From an uncultured Oscillospiraceae bacterium (lineage in GTDB: Bacteria > Bacillota > Clostridia > Oscillospirales > Oscillospiraceae), in the NCBI GenBank assembly GCA_934597175.1, contig CAKTQR010000005.1, positions 14,283 to 78,282 on the forward strand: a stretch of DNA of 64,000 nt, written 5' to 3'. Numbering within the stretch: the stretch's first letter is position 1; the number at the start of each line of letters is the position of its first letter. The notes below the pieces were generated by a model. That model saw nothing but the letters and a program-made list of their open reading frames with translations. It searched no databases and was not told the DNA's origin. Both the position numbers and the translations under genes were made by a program. Shown one piece after another: positions 8,964 to 18,062 of this stretch.

Positions 8964-10310
8964 CTATCTGCGAAACTGCACAGGCGTTTCGGGGATTTCC
9001 GACTCAAAGCGGGAGGTCATCAGTGCTTCAAAGCCCTCGTTGTACTCGTAGCCTACGAAGCTGCGGCCGGACTGAGCCGAGGCTATAAGAGTTGTGCCGC
9101 TGCCGAGGAACGGGTCGACGACCAGGTCGCCCTCGTTTGAGGATATCGCAACGATACGGGACACGAGCTCGTTGGGATATATCGCAGGGTGGGTATACTT
9201 TTTGCCGACGCTGCCGGCTTTCCGGTTGATATTCCAAAAAGCCTTTCCGTTTATCTCGTCGTTTTTGTAATCTCCGATTTGCCTGAAAGCTTCAAAATCC
9301 ACGCAAAAATCGGCGCTTTTTGAGAAAACGAGGACATATTCGTGCCGGTCGACGATGTTCTTTTTGCCCGTCGGAATTCCTGACGATTTGTGCCAGATGA
9401 GTATCCCCTTATACGAGTACCCGATCTTCCTGCACATCCTCACAAAGTCGTATGGGATGGAGATCAGCTTCCCGCTGTGCATGCGGATGTTGATGTTCAC
9501 CCACAAGCTCCCGTCGGGGCGCAGCCTTTCAAAGCACTCCGACCAGACCTTTTCCATGCGCAAAAGGTAGGTCGCATAGTCCTCCTGACCGATCTGCCCC
9601 TTCTTGAAATAGTCTTTCAGATTCCAATACGGCGGCGATGTCACTATGGTTTTCACGCTGCCAGCCGGTATCTCGGACATGTCCTCGGACGACTTGAAAA
9701 TTACGACGGGATCCTGCTCGCCTGCCGGTCGCACACTCTCGCCGCAATCGCAGCGATTGCGCTCTTTTTTCTCGGTGTTGGGGCAGCTATCGGGCTCGGA
9801 GATAAGCTCAAAATCATCGCCGCAGCCGCTCATTGTGAGCAGGCGGTCAATTACGCCCCGGTCGCCGAGCATAATATGCTCGGTTATATGTGCATGCCCG
9901 TCGTCAAGGGTCGGGATCCAGACATTGCCGGGGTCTTTCCCTTTGGGGTTGTAGTTTTTTGCTCGCTTGCCCCACTCAACATCCTTCCAGATGTGCTTTT
10001 CCCGGATGGCGTCCTTATTGAACTTCATCGACTTGTGCTGCTTTGCAAGCCACACGACATATTTCACATTGTCGATAAAAGCGGCCTTTTGACTTTCGCT
10101 CGAAGGATAAACTATCGTCGTGACATAGTCGTAGCCGATGCCGTCCGCCTCGTGGATAAGCTCAAGAAAGTCGTGCACAACATTCAGCTTGCTGTCGTAC
10201 TCCGTTCTGAAAATCGCAAAAAAACAGCCGTCCGGAGAGAGCAGGTCATATTTTTCTTTTAAAAGCGATACGGTCTTGTCAAACCCCGTATTTGTTATCA
10301 CTGTTTGCAT
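8964..10310 (-). CDS. Site-specific DNA methyltransferase (N4-cytosine or N6-adenine), two-part protein
   Basis: Amino-methyltransferase of the class in which the catalytic motif precedes the SAM motif: TSPPYWNL at about residues 224-231 and DPFLGSGTT at about 399-407 of 448. That class includes PvuII-type N4C and several N6A enzymes. The first 200 residues resemble the second half of another methylase domain (an LSPDG segment, then a GHAHITEHIMLGDRG segment) but lack SPPY and FxGxG, so they may be a degenerate specificity domain. The start ATG 10310 overlaps the upstream methylase stop by 13 bases. It should protect host DNA from the HNH nuclease. Confidence 0.85.
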   Translation of the reverse strand: MQTVITNTGFDKTVSLLKEKYDLLSPDGCFFAIFRTEYDSKLNVVHDFLELIHEADGIGYDYVTTIVYPSSESQKAAFIDNVKYVVWLAKQHKSMKFNKDAIREKHIWKDVEWGKRAKNYNPKGKDPGNVWIPTLDDGHAHITEHIMLGDRGVIDRLLTMSGCGDDFELISEPDSCPNTEKKERNRCDCGESVRPAGEQDPVVIFKSSEDMSEIPAGSVKTIVTSPPYWNLKDYFKKGQIGQEDYATYLLRMEKVWSECFERLRPDGSLWVNINIRMHSGKLISIPYDFVRMCRKIGYSYKGILIWHKSSGIPTGKKNIVDRHEYVLVFSKSADFCVDFEAFRQIGDYKNDEINGKAFWNINRKAGSVGKKYTHPAIYPNELVSRIVAISSNEGDLVVDPFLGSGTTLIASAQSGRSFVGYEYNEGFEALMTSRFESEIPETPVQFRR

Positions 10311-11116
10311 GCGTCGAGCCCATCCAATCTCTTTTTCGCTATATCGCAGTACTCCTTGACGGCATCTATAAGCACCCACTCTCTGCCCAGCAGCTGAGCT
10401 GCCTTTGCGGTGGTGCCGCTTCCGCCGAACGGGTCGAGCACGAGGTCCCCGGGGTCGCTCCAGGACATGATGTGATCCTCCGCGAGCTTCTCCGGGAAAA
10501 TGGCAGGGTGCTCATACGCAATTTTGTCTTTTGTTGAAAAGCCCTTGCCGTTTGCGTAGCGCCAGATGTTTGTTCTCACGCCAAACTCGCTGACCACTTT
10601 TTTGCCTTTGTTCGTCAGAGAGCCGTCCTTTTCCCTGCGGGTGACATCTGCGTAGGTCGAATATCCCGCCCATTTATTCGGCTTGTCCCGCAGGATGTGG
10701 ACGGTTTTCGGCTTGCCCTTGCTCAGGACAAACATGTATTCGAAAGAATTAAAATACCTGTTCGGGTGAGGTGGACCGGAGCCCGCTTTTTCGTAGATGA
10801 TGACATCATACATGTCAAAGCCGAGCTCCTGAAAAAACAGCGCCTGCTTGAAGCTCGTCAGCGATTTTGCGCCCTTGACGGTTTTATCGCCGACGACCCA
10901 GACCACGACTCCGCCGGGCTTGACGACCCTGTAGAGCTCTTTTGCAATCGCTTTGAACACATCAAAATTCCATGCAAGCTTGCCGTCATAATCTCTCAAA
11001 TCATCGTAAGGGGGACTGGTTATGACCATGTCAACACATTCCGGCGGAAAATCCTTGAGCTTCTCCTCCGATCTTGCGTTGATTATACGGTGTTTTATAT
11101 CTTCTAATTCCAACAT
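10298..11116 (-). CDS. Site-specific DNA methyltransferase (N4-cytosine or N6-adenine)
   Basis: Compact 272-residue amino-methyltransferase with TSPPYDDLRDY at about residues 33-43 (catalytic SPPY) and DPFGGSGTT at about 228-236 (SAM binding). The motif order is the same as in the neighbouring methylase. Two separate methylases next to one nuclease usually means an asymmetric site with each strand modified by its own enzyme, or two different bases. It lies 9 bases after the nuclease gene and overlaps the next methylase, so the four genes form one transcript. The modified base cannot be told from motifs alone. Confidence 0.88.
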   Translation of the reverse strand: MLELEDIKHRIINARSEEKLKDFPPECVDMVITSPPYDDLRDYDGKLAWNFDVFKAIAKELYRVVKPGGVVVWVVGDKTVKGAKSLTSFKQALFFQELGFDMYDVIIYEKAGSGPPHPNRYFNSFEYMFVLSKGKPKTVHILRDKPNKWAGYSTYADVTRREKDGSLTNKGKKVVSEFGVRTNIWRYANGKGFSTKDKIAYEHPAIFPEKLAEDHIMSWSDPGDLVLDPFGGSGTTAKAAQLLGREWVLIDAVKEYCDIAKKRLDGLDACKQ

Positions 11117-11125
11117 AGTTGTTCC

Positions 11126-13351
11126 TCACGCTATAATGCGGTTATACTCGGCCTGGGTTATCGCTCCGTCTGCCATCAGGTATTCAAGATGATACGATCT
11201 CAGCAGATTCTGCGCCTTCAATATCCGCAGCCTCTCGGTAAAACCGAGGTGCAGGTAGTTGTTCTCTCTCAGGCTTGCGTATTTTGCCCGCTTGTCCTGC
11301 GCAGGCAGGAAGTGTATCTTTCTGTGACAATTTGGGCACAGAGCAAACAGATTCAGAAAGTGATCGGGTCCGTATGTGTTGCCAAACGGGATGAAATGAT
11401 GAAACTCAACATACGGCTCGCCGAGGTATGTGGTGAAACTTTCCTCGCCGCAGCACTCGCACTTTAACATGTTGTTATCCGCAAAACGGCTTATGTAATA
11501 GGACTTCATCAGGCCGATAAGCTGGGTGTTTCTTGCCCGGTTTTCGGCAGGGCTTACGGTCGCCGCCGCTGAGATCTGCTCGATCCTTTCACGCAGGTCG
11601 GCGGCATTTTCCGTCCTGTAACGGGCGAGAGTCTGATTTTCACGAGCGGCGCCCACATTTATAAACGCCTCATAGTCCTCGTACCGCAGGCAGGTGACGA
11701 CACTCTGCACCTCCCGCTTGACGGCTGCAAGCGAGCTCAGCCCAAGCGTCCCGAGCAGCCCGGCAAACTTGCTGCGCATGAAGGTGGAAATGCTGCTTAT
11801 ATCGTCGGCCGACATGGTCACAACGGCAGTGATGCCGAGGGAGACGGCCGAGATCGTCACGGCGATGCTGAGCATGATGAAATTGTCGGGATGGATGTTG
11901 TACAGATCCCAATATATCTTCACCCTGTCGTCTATCTGCGTGTCGCCGCCGTGCAGGGCGGCAATATAGCGACGACGGAGCTCCGCCTCGCAGTCGGCGA
12001 AAACCTGCCCGAACTTTCTTATCTTGTAGTCGTCTAGCTTGCGGTAGGTGCCGTACAGCATTGCAAGCGCATTGCAGTCGGCGATATGCACCGCAGAGCG
12101 GCGGAAGTCGACGATGTTTAAGGGATTGCGGCAGTCATCCTTGAGGATATCCCCGCGTATGCCGAGCAGATATTTAAGCAGCTCTTTTCTGCCGTCCTCG
12201 TCCTCCCGGTCCCGCTGCCTGCCGAAAGCGTTCACCTGCGCCTTGATGGTTTCGAGATTACCGAAAATTTCGGCTTCCTCCTGCGCCCACGCCTGCGCAT
12301 CAAAGCTGTGCTTTTTTCTCGAGACGATGTATTTGTATTCGTCCAGCGACAGCGAGCCTCGCCGCATAAGATGGCCGAGGATGTCGGTGTAGGGCGTGTA
12401 GCTTATCCCGAAGCGCTCGGGGGGATTGTCAACGGCGGTGATCTGCTTTATCTCTGCGGTGACCGGCTGAGAGATCATTTTTATCTTCTGGTGCTCCCAG
12501 ATGGTCAAAAACTCGATATAGTTTGCCTTTAATGCCAGCTCGCCGATGGGGGTCAGGCTGCTGAATTCAAAATCCGAATAGCCTGTTGACTTCGAGTGAA
12601 AAAATCCGTAATAGTACAAAACCTGCCGCTCGTTGCGAATGAATGCGACAAAGTCGTTCTCAATCCCACGGAAATTCGGGCTTTCATGGGGAAAAGCCCG
12701 GTTAAGCTCCCGTATATCGGCTTCGTCAACAGGATGGTGAGCCGCCATGCTGCACGCCCGCTCCATAGTCTCCCGAGACAGGATGTATTTTGTTGAGTTG
12801 TCGTTAATGCACTGCTCGGCGTTTGCGTCGTTCATGCAGCTGTCGATAGCGGCGTCTAAAATTATCGCATCGATGTTTTCGTGGGAGTAGACGAAGCCGG
12901 GCGCCTGAATGGCCTGCTTGAGCTTACTCTTTATGCCGGCCTGCCCGCCGGAGCCCATCAGCAAGGTGAAATAATATTTCTTTGCGCTCTGGTAGTATCT
13001 TTCGCGTTCGAGCCGGGTGTCAAAAACATTGCGGCTTGCAAAATTGGCAAACAGGTTGAAGTCCTCGGATTTGAAGTTGACGGCGCCGTTTTCGGGGTAG
13101 AAAAAAGCCTTGGCCTGCGGCTGCAGCTCCTCGTCCAGGCTCGAAATGAACGAGTCGAATATGTCGATGACCTTCTGCCTGTATTCGGTCGTCATTATGT
13201 CGTTTGACAGGAAGATAAAGTAGTACAGGGTCAGGAACTTTTTCGTATACCAAAGGGTGCCCGAATCCCGGACTCTGGTCAGCTCCATGGACTTCGTCAG
13301 GGCATAATTGCCGGGCAAAAGGGAACTCAGAAATTCATCATACATCGGCAT
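11126..13351 (-). CDS. Large HNH endonuclease with an internal hydrophobic segment
   Basis: A 741-residue protein. The C-terminal HNH nuclease is clear: CECCG near 631, the catalytic FHHF histidines near 651 and CPNCHRKIHF near 672, giving a zinc-bound HNH fold. The rest is unrecognised. A run of about 22 hydrophobic residues (IMLSIAVTISAVSLGITAVV) at about 491-513 and a weaker one near 530-545 look like membrane segments, unusual for a restriction enzyme. The start is ATG 13351 behind AAAGGAGG, overlapping the XRE gene by 14 bases. With two methylases downstream it is most simply the nuclease of a type II-like system; a membrane-linked effector is the alternative. Confidence 0.75.
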   Translation of the reverse strand: MPMYDEFLSSLLPGNYALTKSMELTRVRDSGTLWYTKKFLTLYYFIFLSNDIMTTEYRQKVIDIFDSFISSLDEELQPQAKAFFYPENGAVNFKSEDFNLFANFASRNVFDTRLERERYYQSAKKYYFTLLMGSGGQAGIKSKLKQAIQAPGFVYSHENIDAIILDAAIDSCMNDANAEQCINDNSTKYILSRETMERACSMAAHHPVDEADIRELNRAFPHESPNFRGIENDFVAFIRNERQVLYYYGFFHSKSTGYSDFEFSSLTPIGELALKANYIEFLTIWEHQKIKMISQPVTAEIKQITAVDNPPERFGISYTPYTDILGHLMRRGSLSLDEYKYIVSRKKHSFDAQAWAQEEAEIFGNLETIKAQVNAFGRQRDREDEDGRKELLKYLLGIRGDILKDDCRNPLNIVDFRRSAVHIADCNALAMLYGTYRKLDDYKIRKFGQVFADCEAELRRRYIAALHGGDTQIDDRVKIYWDLYNIHPDNFIMLSIAVTISAVSLGITAVVTMSADDISSISTFMRSKFAGLLGTLGLSSLAAVKREVQSVVTCLRYEDYEAFINVGAARENQTLARYRTENAADLRERIEQISAAATVSPAENRARNTQLIGLMKSYYISRFADNNMLKCECCGEESFTTYLGEPYVEFHHFIPFGNTYGPDHFLNLFALCPNCHRKIHFLPAQDKRAKYASLRENNYLHLGFTERLRILKAQNLLRSYHLEYLMADGAITQAEYNRIIA

Positions 13352-13586
13352 TATATTGCCTCCTTTCCGAAGATTCGGACGGATCGTCCGGAACAAATTC
13401 CATAATGTCGTCGGACTTGACCCCAAGGGCGGCGCATATTGCGCCGATGATGTCGGTGGTGATGTCCTTGTCGTTTGCCAGCTTGTACATCTGGTAGTGG
13501 GTGATGCCGGCGGCGGTCTCTAAATCTTTCTTTTTCATGTTCCTGTCCACAAGTATATGCCACAGCTTTTTATAGCTTACTGCCAT
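13338..13586 (-). CDS. Small XRE-family (Cro/CI) regulator of the HNH restriction operon
   Basis: An 82-residue single helix-turn-helix protein of the HTH_26/XRE type: KLWHILVDRNMKKKDLETAA followed by ITHYQMYKLANDK, then an IIGAICAALG helix. The start is ATG 13586, behind GGTGGAGGAG. The earlier in-frame start has no ribosome site and lies upstream of the promoter -10. It is first in the operon, with a strong promoter directly upstream, and overlaps the nuclease gene. This is the position of controller proteins that delay nuclease expression, and that role is inferred. Confidence 0.85.
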   Translation of the reverse strand: MAVSYKKLWHILVDRNMKKKDLETAAGITHYQMYKLANDKDITTDIIGAICAALGVKSDDIMEFVPDDPSESSERRQYNADV

Positions 13587-13632
13587 TTCTCCTCCACCTT
13601 TCGAGTGCACCGGTTTAAATGTTTGTACTCGC

Positions 13633-13661
13633 ATTATACCATGCCCCGACCGATTCTTCAA
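13633..13661 (-). promoter_or_regulatory. Predicted promoter of the HNH restriction operon
   Basis: Reading on the minus strand, TTGAAG (13661-13656), a 17-base spacer and TATAAT (13638-13633) lie about 47 bases before the XRE start codon. Confidence 0.75.
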
Positions 13662-13697
13662 CATTTTGATAAAGATCTCAAACTTTAAAAGCCAAAC

Positions 13698-13730
13698 CAA
13701 AAGTTCCCGCACCGAGGTGTGGGAGCTTTG
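13698..13730 (-). terminator. Terminator-like hairpin at the end of the polysaccharide operon
   Basis: On the minus strand, AGCTCCCACACC pairs with GGTGCGGGAACT, with wobbles, and is followed by TTTTGG. It lies 13 bases past the stop of the VanZ fusion gene and upstream of the XRE promoter, so it separates the two operons. Confidence 0.65.
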
Positions 13731-13742
13731 TTCTTATTAAGT

Positions 13743-15470
13743 TCACTCGATAATATCGTATTGCTTCATCAGCTCGATGCGCTCCTTTGCGAGTTTTATC
13801 GAGCCCGTGGCGCTGTTTTCCGAGTCCGACTGCGTCTCGGCGGTGTAGTGCGCAATGCGCTGCGCCCACGCAAGCGGCAGCAGGTACGGGTGCTTTTTGA
13901 GGTACGGATAGCGGCCCTGCAGATACTCCCGCTTCGGGAACACCGAGCGCAGCACGCTGCTTTTTTCGCCCGTGCGGTTGGCTTTGACGGCGTTTATCGT
14001 CACGGTCGACGAGTGCAGGCGGGTGTAGTCGCTCGTGCCGTACACGCCGCCGCACAGCGTGTCGTGCAGCAGCGGCTCAACATCGATCTCGCTGCCCCAC
14101 GGAGCGGGCAGGTCAAGCTCGATGCCGAGGTATTCTCTTGCTATCTTGAACGCCGCCTCGGCGAAGGTCGCCGCATGGACGCTGCCGCACTGCTCGTGCA
14201 GGCGCTGCCAGTCGACCTCGCTGCGGTACTCGCGCGCCCACAGGCCGATGTCGCAAAACTGCCGCAGACCGATGCCGCTGCGCACAAAGTGCTTGTATGC
14301 GTGCAAGATCAGGTACAGCAGGTGCTCGTGCGGCGGCATGGCGAGGTATCCGCCCGTCTCGACGGGCGTGACGCCGACAAAAAAGTGATTCAGCTCGTCG
14401 TAAGCGTCCTCGGAGGAGTCGAACAAATGCCGGTGCAGCTCGATGTAAAGCGGGCTGCCGTTTTTCGTGTAGGACACCTCATCGGCGGCGGCAAGCTCGT
14501 CGTCGGGCGTGGAGGTGCTCATCCCCTGCGCCAGCAGCGCCTCGTGGCAGGCGAAAAACTCGCCGTCCGGGATGAACAGGTCGTCGTCGGCGCTGATGCG
14601 GTGGTCACGCAGCGGGTACAGGCGGCTGCACAGCTGTCCCTTGACCACGATGGGGTGAAGCCGGGCGTCACGCAGCCTGCGGTACAGCCCCGCAAACTCC
14701 GCCGAGCGCACCGTCTGGCTCATCACCTGACGGATGACCTGCTGCTTTACAGGGTCAAAAAGCCCGGGGTTTTCCTGCGTATCCGGGGATTTGCGGGCGG
14801 CCTCAAAGAGTATCGGCAGCAGCTTCTGCTGATTTGCCAGCGCAAAAACGGCGGGCCAGTCCACCGCCTCGGCGGGCAGCGCCCCGCCCGAGACTGCGGC
14901 TTTGGCGATATTCAAAAATTGAGTTTCGGTCGTTGTCAGGGTCATGTTCGGAACTCTTTCTCCGGATTTTTTGATGGTATGGGTGAGCAGCAGCGAGCAA
15001 GCGCCGACAAGCGCCCCGAGCGTGTTGCAGAAGACATCGTCGGTCTCCGCAAGGCCGAGCGAGAAGCGGTACTGCGCAAATTCGACGCAGATGCTCACGA
15101 GGCAGCCGACAAGCGCCGTGATGGCGAGTCTGCTCCGGCGACGCAGCGTCTGCGGCAGGGCGTTTGCGAGCGTCAGGCCGAGCGGGAAGAACAGGAACAC
15201 ATTCATCAGCGTTTCCCGGTACAGCTCCGGCTGCTGCCGTGCTGCGGCGATAGCGGCAAACGGGGTGAGGATGACGCCCGAGCCGCCCTCGGAGCGGCTG
15301 AGCACGGTCGCATAGACTATCGCCGCAAGCGACACGACCGCAAGCAGCAGGTTGACCCGCCGCCGGCGCTTTGCGCTTGTGTGCGCCGCCGCAACGCCCC
15401 AGCCGACGAGCCCCAGCGCCATGACCCCGATGACCCAACCGATCGGCCGGGTGTAGATGTAGTGAAGCAT
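13743..15470 (-). CDS. VanZ-like membrane domain fused to an NTP_transf_5-type nucleotidyltransferase
   Basis: A 575-residue two-domain protein. Residues 1-165 are a VanZ-like membrane domain with about four hydrophobic segments and the family signature EFAQYRFSLGLAETDDVFCNTLG near 130-152. Residues about 180-480 match the uncharacterised nucleotidyltransferase family NTP_transf_5: IVVKGQLCSRLYP near 275 and the acidic ISADDDLFIP near 292-301, which would bind metal. It is the last gene of the polysaccharide operon, one base after the flippase gene. The nucleotidyltransferase half is common in polysaccharide loci, where its substrate is unknown. Fusion to VanZ would tether it to the membrane. 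Confidence 0.8.
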   Translation of the reverse strand: MLHYIYTRPIGWVIGVMALGLVGWGVAAAHTSAKRRRRVNLLLAVVSLAAIVYATVLSRSEGGSGVILTPFAAIAAARQQPELYRETLMNVFLFFPLGLTLANALPQTLRRRSRLAITALVGCLVSICVEFAQYRFSLGLAETDDVFCNTLGALVGACSLLLTHTIKKSGERVPNMTLTTTETQFLNIAKAAVSGGALPAEAVDWPAVFALANQQKLLPILFEAARKSPDTQENPGLFDPVKQQVIRQVMSQTVRSAEFAGLYRRLRDARLHPIVVKGQLCSRLYPLRDHRISADDDLFIPDGEFFACHEALLAQGMSTSTPDDELAAADEVSYTKNGSPLYIELHRHLFDSSEDAYDELNHFFVGVTPVETGGYLAMPPHEHLLYLILHAYKHFVRSGIGLRQFCDIGLWAREYRSEVDWQRLHEQCGSVHAATFAEAAFKIAREYLGIELDLPAPWGSEIDVEPLLHDTLCGGVYGTSDYTRLHSSTVTINAVKANRTGEKSSVLRSVFPKREYLQGRYPYLKKHPYLLPLAWAQRIAHYTAETQSDSENSATGSIKLAKERIELMKQYDIIE

Positions 15471-15471
15471 A

Positions 15472-17016
15472 TTATTCTTGTGTTTTGGAGTGTCCCGTAA
15501 GTTTGTTCCAAGCCCGCTTCAAGTGCGGGGCAACCAGCTGCTTGGCGTAGCGATAGGTCTCTTTGTCGAACAGCGACGCCACGGCGAAAAACAGCGGCAC
15601 AACAACGATGCAGGTGATCGCCGCCCAGAGAATGATCCTCGGGTAAGTGTCAAGCGCAATGTTGGCAAAAACGACCTTGGACAGCAGCGTCAGCGCAATA
15701 AACAGCGCCAGATTGACCAGCCACCGCCGGTATGTCCTCCACGGACTGCGGTGCAGTATCTTCCGGTTTGCGTAGATGATCATGTCGTTCGTGCGATATA
15801 GCAGCGCAGCGATAGTGCCGAACAGTACGCCGTAGATGCCAAACTTGAACACGCAGACCAGGGAGACAACGATGTTGATGATGGATTCTAGGATCGAACG
15901 CCATTGGGTTTGTTTAAAGTGCCCGGCATATTCAATGATCTGCGCGGAAGAACTGCGTCCATTTGACAAAAGAGTCGTTGTAACGATCAAATACGGCAGA
16001 TATTTGTCGATATAGTTAATGTCCGTAACGCCGCTTGTATACAGCGTCATAAACGGAAGAATAAAAATATTGGCAATGCAGAAGAGGCTGAAGGTCAACA
16101 CCATGTTGAATATCTCGTAGACATCAAGAAGTTTCAGCGCTCGTTCTCTGTCGGTATTAAATGTCTGCCCGAGGATAAAGTTAGCTCCGGCAAAGTTCGT
16201 AACAACAGTAGTGATAATTCCGAACAGCATGGTATACATCGAGTACACGCTGACTGTCTTCAAGCCGCAAAAATATGTAAGGAGCAGAACATCGGTGTTA
16301 AAAAATATCAAGGCTGATATTTGATGCACCAGTGCATTTTTGCTCTGAGAAATTGCGGTATAGTCCGGCTCTGCCTTTTTGCTCAGCCACGGATAATGCT
16401 TCTTGACATAGAACAGAATGAAAAAGACCTGTACTACATTGAAAAGCAAATACATCGCCTGCAGCTCAACGATGTTGCAGCCTAAAAGCAATAGAGCAAT
16501 TTTTGCGGCGCTTGTCGCAATGTTCACGACAATTGAGAGATTTGTCAGGACATAACTGCGGCCTTCTGCCTTGAGCAGGATCACATACTTCCCCTGATAG
16601 TAGTATTTTATAACGCCCGGGAGGCCGCTCAGGAACATGACTGCCATGACTTGCCACTTAGGGAGCGTTGATTCAAATGTAAAGGGAAAAACAAAAGTCA
16701 GCAGGAGAATGACGGCAAAATACCATCTTCCCGTGCGCTTATAAAAGTGGTCAACAGCGGCGACGATCTCGCCGACCTTTGTTTGATCATTTCTTGCGAT
16801 CGGACCATACAGCGCCTGCGTTGCCGCTGCGCCGACTCCGGCCTCCAGCAACGCAACATAGACCAGAACATTCCCTATAGAGGTGAAAAGTCCGTTTGCT
16901 TCCGAGCCCAGATTGACCAGCATAAGGCGGGGAATAATGATCCCCAACAAGAGGGTCACGAGCTGCGCCGCAACATTGGCCGCAATATTTTTAAAACCTT
17001 TTGTACTGTTTTGCAT
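15472..17016 (-). CDS. Wzx-type oligosaccharide flippase
   Basis: Membrane protein of 514 residues with about 12-14 hydrophobic segments and the N-terminal pattern of polysaccharide transporters (NIAANVAAQLVTLLLGIIIP, then an LLEAGVGAA segment). It should flip undecaprenyl-linked repeat units across the membrane for extracellular polymerisation by the EpsG-like protein of this locus. It lies 8 bases after the upstream glycosyltransferase. The gene is AT-richer than its downstream neighbour, as is usual for exchanged capsule genes. Confidence 0.9.
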   Translation of the reverse strand: MQNSTKGFKNIAANVAAQLVTLLLGIIIPRLMLVNLGSEANGLFTSIGNVLVYVALLEAGVGAAATQALYGPIARNDQTKVGEIVAAVDHFYKRTGRWYFAVILLLTFVFPFTFESTLPKWQVMAVMFLSGLPGVIKYYYQGKYVILLKAEGRSYVLTNLSIVVNIATSAAKIALLLLGCNIVELQAMYLLFNVVQVFFILFYVKKHYPWLSKKAEPDYTAISQSKNALVHQISALIFFNTDVLLLTYFCGLKTVSVYSMYTMLFGIITTVVTNFAGANFILGQTFNTDRERALKLLDVYEIFNMVLTFSLFCIANIFILPFMTLYTSGVTDINYIDKYLPYLIVTTTLLSNGRSSSAQIIEYAGHFKQTQWRSILESIINIVVSLVCVFKFGIYGVLFGTIAALLYRTNDMIIYANRKILHRSPWRTYRRWLVNLALFIALTLLSKVVFANIALDTYPRIILWAAITCIVVVPLFFAVASLFDKETYRYAKQLVAPHLKRAWNKLTGHSKTQE

Positions 17017-17024
17017 AAATAAGT

Positions 17025-18047
17025 TTATTGATCGATACGGTGCTTCATAGCTGCGATTTGATTAAATGCCCAAATTAGCGCAAAGCAACGAGTTCGTAAA
17101 ATCGACTGGTACAATGGATGAACATTCTGAAATCTCCCATACCTAAAAGCGTCCTTACACTCTGGTGAATGAAGGATTGCGCTTCCTCTTTCAAATATCT
17201 CCCTTTTAGGGGCGTTTGAGCTGATAGATACATTCATAGATACAAGTGAAGAATATATGATATATTCACGATACTTTTCTTGGTAAGCTGAAAAAGGAAT
17301 GCTGTTCTGGTTCATTAGTTTTTTCAGCTCGTTAAGCCAATTTAATTCAATTTCCCAAAAATCAACGGGCGTTTTGTGTGTCAGACTCGTCAAAATTCCG
17401 GTGGAATAGTTGTATAGCGGCTCATTTGCAAAGCCAACATTACCATCGACAGCTTGCAAATATTTCAATATAAACAGGGTGTCTTCATTGCGTGAAAGAT
17501 TCTCGTCAAAATGTAGATTGACATTCCGGATTTTCTCTGTGGGGAAAATACTGCGCCATACTGATCTAAAAAGACCATGTTCATATATAAATAACAAAGC
17601 GTCACGAAGTGGGACACATGTCGTTTGACTTGAATATACCGGATTGACCACTCCGATAATTTTCCCTGAATCTGCGTCAACCCTTTTAAACCCACACGCA
17701 CAAAAGAAGACATCTTCCTCCGCTTTTGCCATTACATCATACATCTTCTCACACCATGTCAGCTCAACATAGTCGTCAGGATCGCAAAACATGATGTATG
17801 TTCCCACCGCATTATCTAAGCCAACATTTCGTGCTGAACTGACGCCTCCGTTTGTCTTATGAATTACCCTTATCCTGCCGTCTTTCAAGGTGTATTCATC
17901 ACAGATAGCGCCGCTGGCATCTTTAGAGCCGTCATCTATCAAAAGAATTTCGATATCTTTAAAAGTTTGCGCAATCAGACTGTCAATACATCTTCGTATA
18001 TATTTCTCAACATTGTAGACCGGAACAATAATAGATATTTCAGCCAT
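17025..18047 (-). CDS. Glycosyltransferase family 2
   Basis: GT-A fold inverting transferase of 340 residues. ISIIVPVYNVEKYIRRCIDS begins at residue 4, followed by LLIDDGSKD and the sugar-nucleotide/metal motif MFCDPDDYVEL near residue 85-97. The C-terminal part has no long membrane helix, so the enzyme is cytosolic or peripheral. It adds one sugar of the repeat unit; donor and acceptor are unknown. The gene is AT-rich relative to the genome. Confidence 0.9.
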   Translation of the reverse strand: MAEISIIVPVYNVEKYIRRCIDSLIAQTFKDIEILLIDDGSKDASGAICDEYTLKDGRIRVIHKTNGGVSSARNVGLDNAVGTYIMFCDPDDYVELTWCEKMYDVMAKAEEDVFFCACGFKRVDADSGKIIGVVNPVYSSQTTCVPLRDALLFIYEHGLFRSVWRSIFPTEKIRNVNLHFDENLSRNEDTLFILKYLQAVDGNVGFANEPLYNYSTGILTSLTHKTPVDFWEIELNWLNELKKLMNQNSIPFSAYQEKYREYIIYSSLVSMNVSISSNAPKREIFERGSAILHSPECKDAFRYGRFQNVHPLYQSILRTRCFALIWAFNQIAAMKHRIDQ

Positions 18048-18062
18048 AACAATCTCTCCTTT

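Noticed and set aside
13719..15500. A 593-codon plus-strand open frame opposite the VanZ fusion gene
   Set aside because: Low-complexity arginine- and valine-rich product, no motif, no ribosome site; it is the shadow of a clear two-domain gene.
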